DNA from: Prolixibacteraceae bacterium
GTDB lineage: Bacteria > Bacteroidota > Bacteroidia > Bacteroidales > Prolixibacteraceae
Direction: 5' to 3'
DNA length: 8,125 bases
Assembly: GCA_017998095.1 (NCBI GenBank)
Contig: JAGODU010000175.1
Span: 1-8,125 of the forward strand
The translations under genes and the position numbers were made by a program. This document shows, piece by piece, positions 7,228-8,125 of the stretch. Numbering within the stretch: position 1 is the stretch's first letter; the number at the start of each line of letters is the position of its first letter. The notes under the pieces were generated by a model. It made no database searches. It saw only the letters and a list, made by a program, of their open reading frames with translations, and had not been told where the DNA came from.

Positions 7228-8125
7228 TTAAGATTCAACTTTGTGTTTTAACGATTTAAAACCCTCTCCTAGTATTTCACTTGTATCCATAACAGTAATA
7301 AAAGCATCGGGGTCAACAGAATGAATGAAATGTTCAAGGATAGCCACCTCTCTCCTGCTAACAACAGTATAAATTATTTGTTTTTCATCATTAGTATACA
7401 TTCCTTTACCGAATAGATAAGTACCTCCCCTGCTAAGATCCATTAAAATTTTATCTTTAATAAGTTCATGTTCTTTAGAAATTATGAGAAGGGCTTTGTT
7501 ATATCCATTACCTTCAATAATAAGGTCGATAGCTTTCCCGGTAATATAAATTACAATCCATGAATACAAAGGAATTTTCCAATCCATAAATGCAACAAGG
7601 CCAAAGAGGACAATTACAGAGTCAACAATAATCATTAACTGACCAAGTTTCCCGTTAGTATATTTAGCTATGATCATTGCAATAATGTCAGAACCTCCCG
7701 ATGTCGCTCTTGATTTAAATATAAGTCCTAATCCAATACCTATCAACACTCCTCCAAAAACGCAGGAAAGCAAAACATCATCAACCAAAGGGGCATCTCC
7801 AATTTCCCGAAGCATAGTTATTCCATCAATAAATCCTGATGAAAGAACAAAACCAACTATTGTTTTAATACCAAACTTAGGTCCTAAAATTTTAATGCCT
7901 GCATAAGTAAGCGGGATATTTAATATTAATCCGAATAAACCTACCGGAATGCCATCCGGCCAGAAGGAAAAGACTCCGGGTGTAAGGTAGTGAACTACAA
8001 TTGCAATACCATAAACACCGCCTGGTACAATCCTATGAGGAGTAATGAAATAAACAAAACCCAAAGCAAGGATAAAAGCACCGGTGACGATAAAGAAATA
8101 TTCTTTAAACCAATTGGCTGTGAAG
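7228..8125 (-). CDS. YitT-family membrane protein (DUF161 + DUF2179), 5' end beyond right edge
   Basis: The reading frame stays open to the window edge (first full codon at 8124), giving 298 visible residues. A TTG at 8064 can be taken as a start, but the frame upstream codes a typical first membrane helix (FFIVTGAFILALGFVYFI), so the true start lies outside the window. Hydrophobic segments are seen at about 9-27, 61-80, 87-104, 117-136, 162-180 and 185-203. The loop PHRIVPGGVYG (29-39) and SRATSGGSDIIAM (138-150) are YitT hallmarks. A soluble C-terminal DUF2179-like domain (about 240-292) carries IIYTVVSRREVAILEHFI and DPDAFITVMDTSEILGEGF. The family is an inner-membrane protein of unsettled function, and transport is often suggested. 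The gene lies first in the visible part of a transcript with the patatin/barrel gene 9 bases downstream; no functional link to that gene is established. Confidence 0.92.
   Translation of the reverse strand, partial: FTANWFKEYFFIVTGAFILALGFVYFITPHRIVPGGVYGIAIVVHYLTPGVFSFWPDGIPVGLFGLILNIPLTYAGIKILGPKFGIKTIVGFVLSSGFIDGITMLREIGDAPLVDDVLLSCVFGGVLIGIGLGLIFKSRATSGGSDIIAMIIAKYTNGKLGQLMIIVDSVIVLFGLVAFMDWKIPLYSWIVIYITGKAIDLIIEGNGYNKALLIISKEHELIKDKILMDLSRGGTYLFGKGMYTNDEKQIIYTVVSRREVAILEHFIHSVDPDAFITVMDTSEILGEGFKSLKHKVES

Noticed and set aside
6685..7906. Plus-strand ORFs 6685-6957 and 7670-7906
   Set aside because: They are antisense to the patatin catalytic domain and to the YitT membrane region; no ribosome binding site or recognisable motif.
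7228..8064. A complete 278-residue YitT protein starting at 8064
   Set aside because: The codon at 8064 is TTG and the frame continues upstream to the window edge, coding a typical first membrane helix, so this would be an artificial start.
1..8125. Insertion sequences, CRISPR arrays, tRNA or rRNA genes
   Set aside because: No transposase motifs, no spaced direct repeats and no RNA-gene signatures were seen; coding density is nearly complete.

Overview
The window is AT-rich with tightly packed genes. Several features suggest an anaerobic or facultatively anaerobic Bacteroidota (Bacteroidetes) member: low G+C, few strong Shine-Dalgarno sequences, a HisKA motif of the 'KDKFFSIISHDLRGPF' type common in that phylum, and a patatin/Omp85-barrel protein ending in phenylalanine. 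This taxonomic call is inference from style; no marker gene is present.

Layout from left to right. (1) Positions 1-1365, minus strand: N-terminal 455 codons of a PIF1/RecD-like superfamily 1 DNA helicase that runs off the left edge. (2) Positions 1366-1507: a 142-bp divergent intergenic region that must hold the promoters of both flanking units. (3) Positions 1508-4900, plus strand: a compact three-gene unit made of a corrinoid (B12-binding) protein, a MtaA/MtbA/CmuA-like member of the uroporphyrinogen decarboxylase superfamily, and a soluble protein joining a DUF1638-like domain, a GAF-like region and a complete histidine kinase core. The first two genes overlap by 4 bp (ATGA) and the last two are 1 bp apart. 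(4) Positions 4901-4929: a 29-bp convergent junction. (5) Positions 8125-4930, minus strand: a YitT-family membrane protein (5' end beyond the right edge) followed after 9 bp by a patatin-like phospholipase fused to an outer-membrane barrel.

The centre of interest is the three-gene unit. Corrinoid protein plus UroD-like methyltransferase is the standard core of a cobalamin-dependent methyl-transfer system. Here it is translationally coupled to a cytoplasmic histidine kinase whose input domain resembles DUF1638, a family I associate with corrinoid methyltransferase loci. No substrate-specific first methyltransferase (MttB/MtaB type), no reductive activase (RamA type) and no response regulator lie in the window. 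The best hypothesis is that methyl transfer or corrinoid state is read out as a phosphorylation signal, or that the kinase controls a methyltransferase system elsewhere in the genome. This is inference from gene order and domain content.
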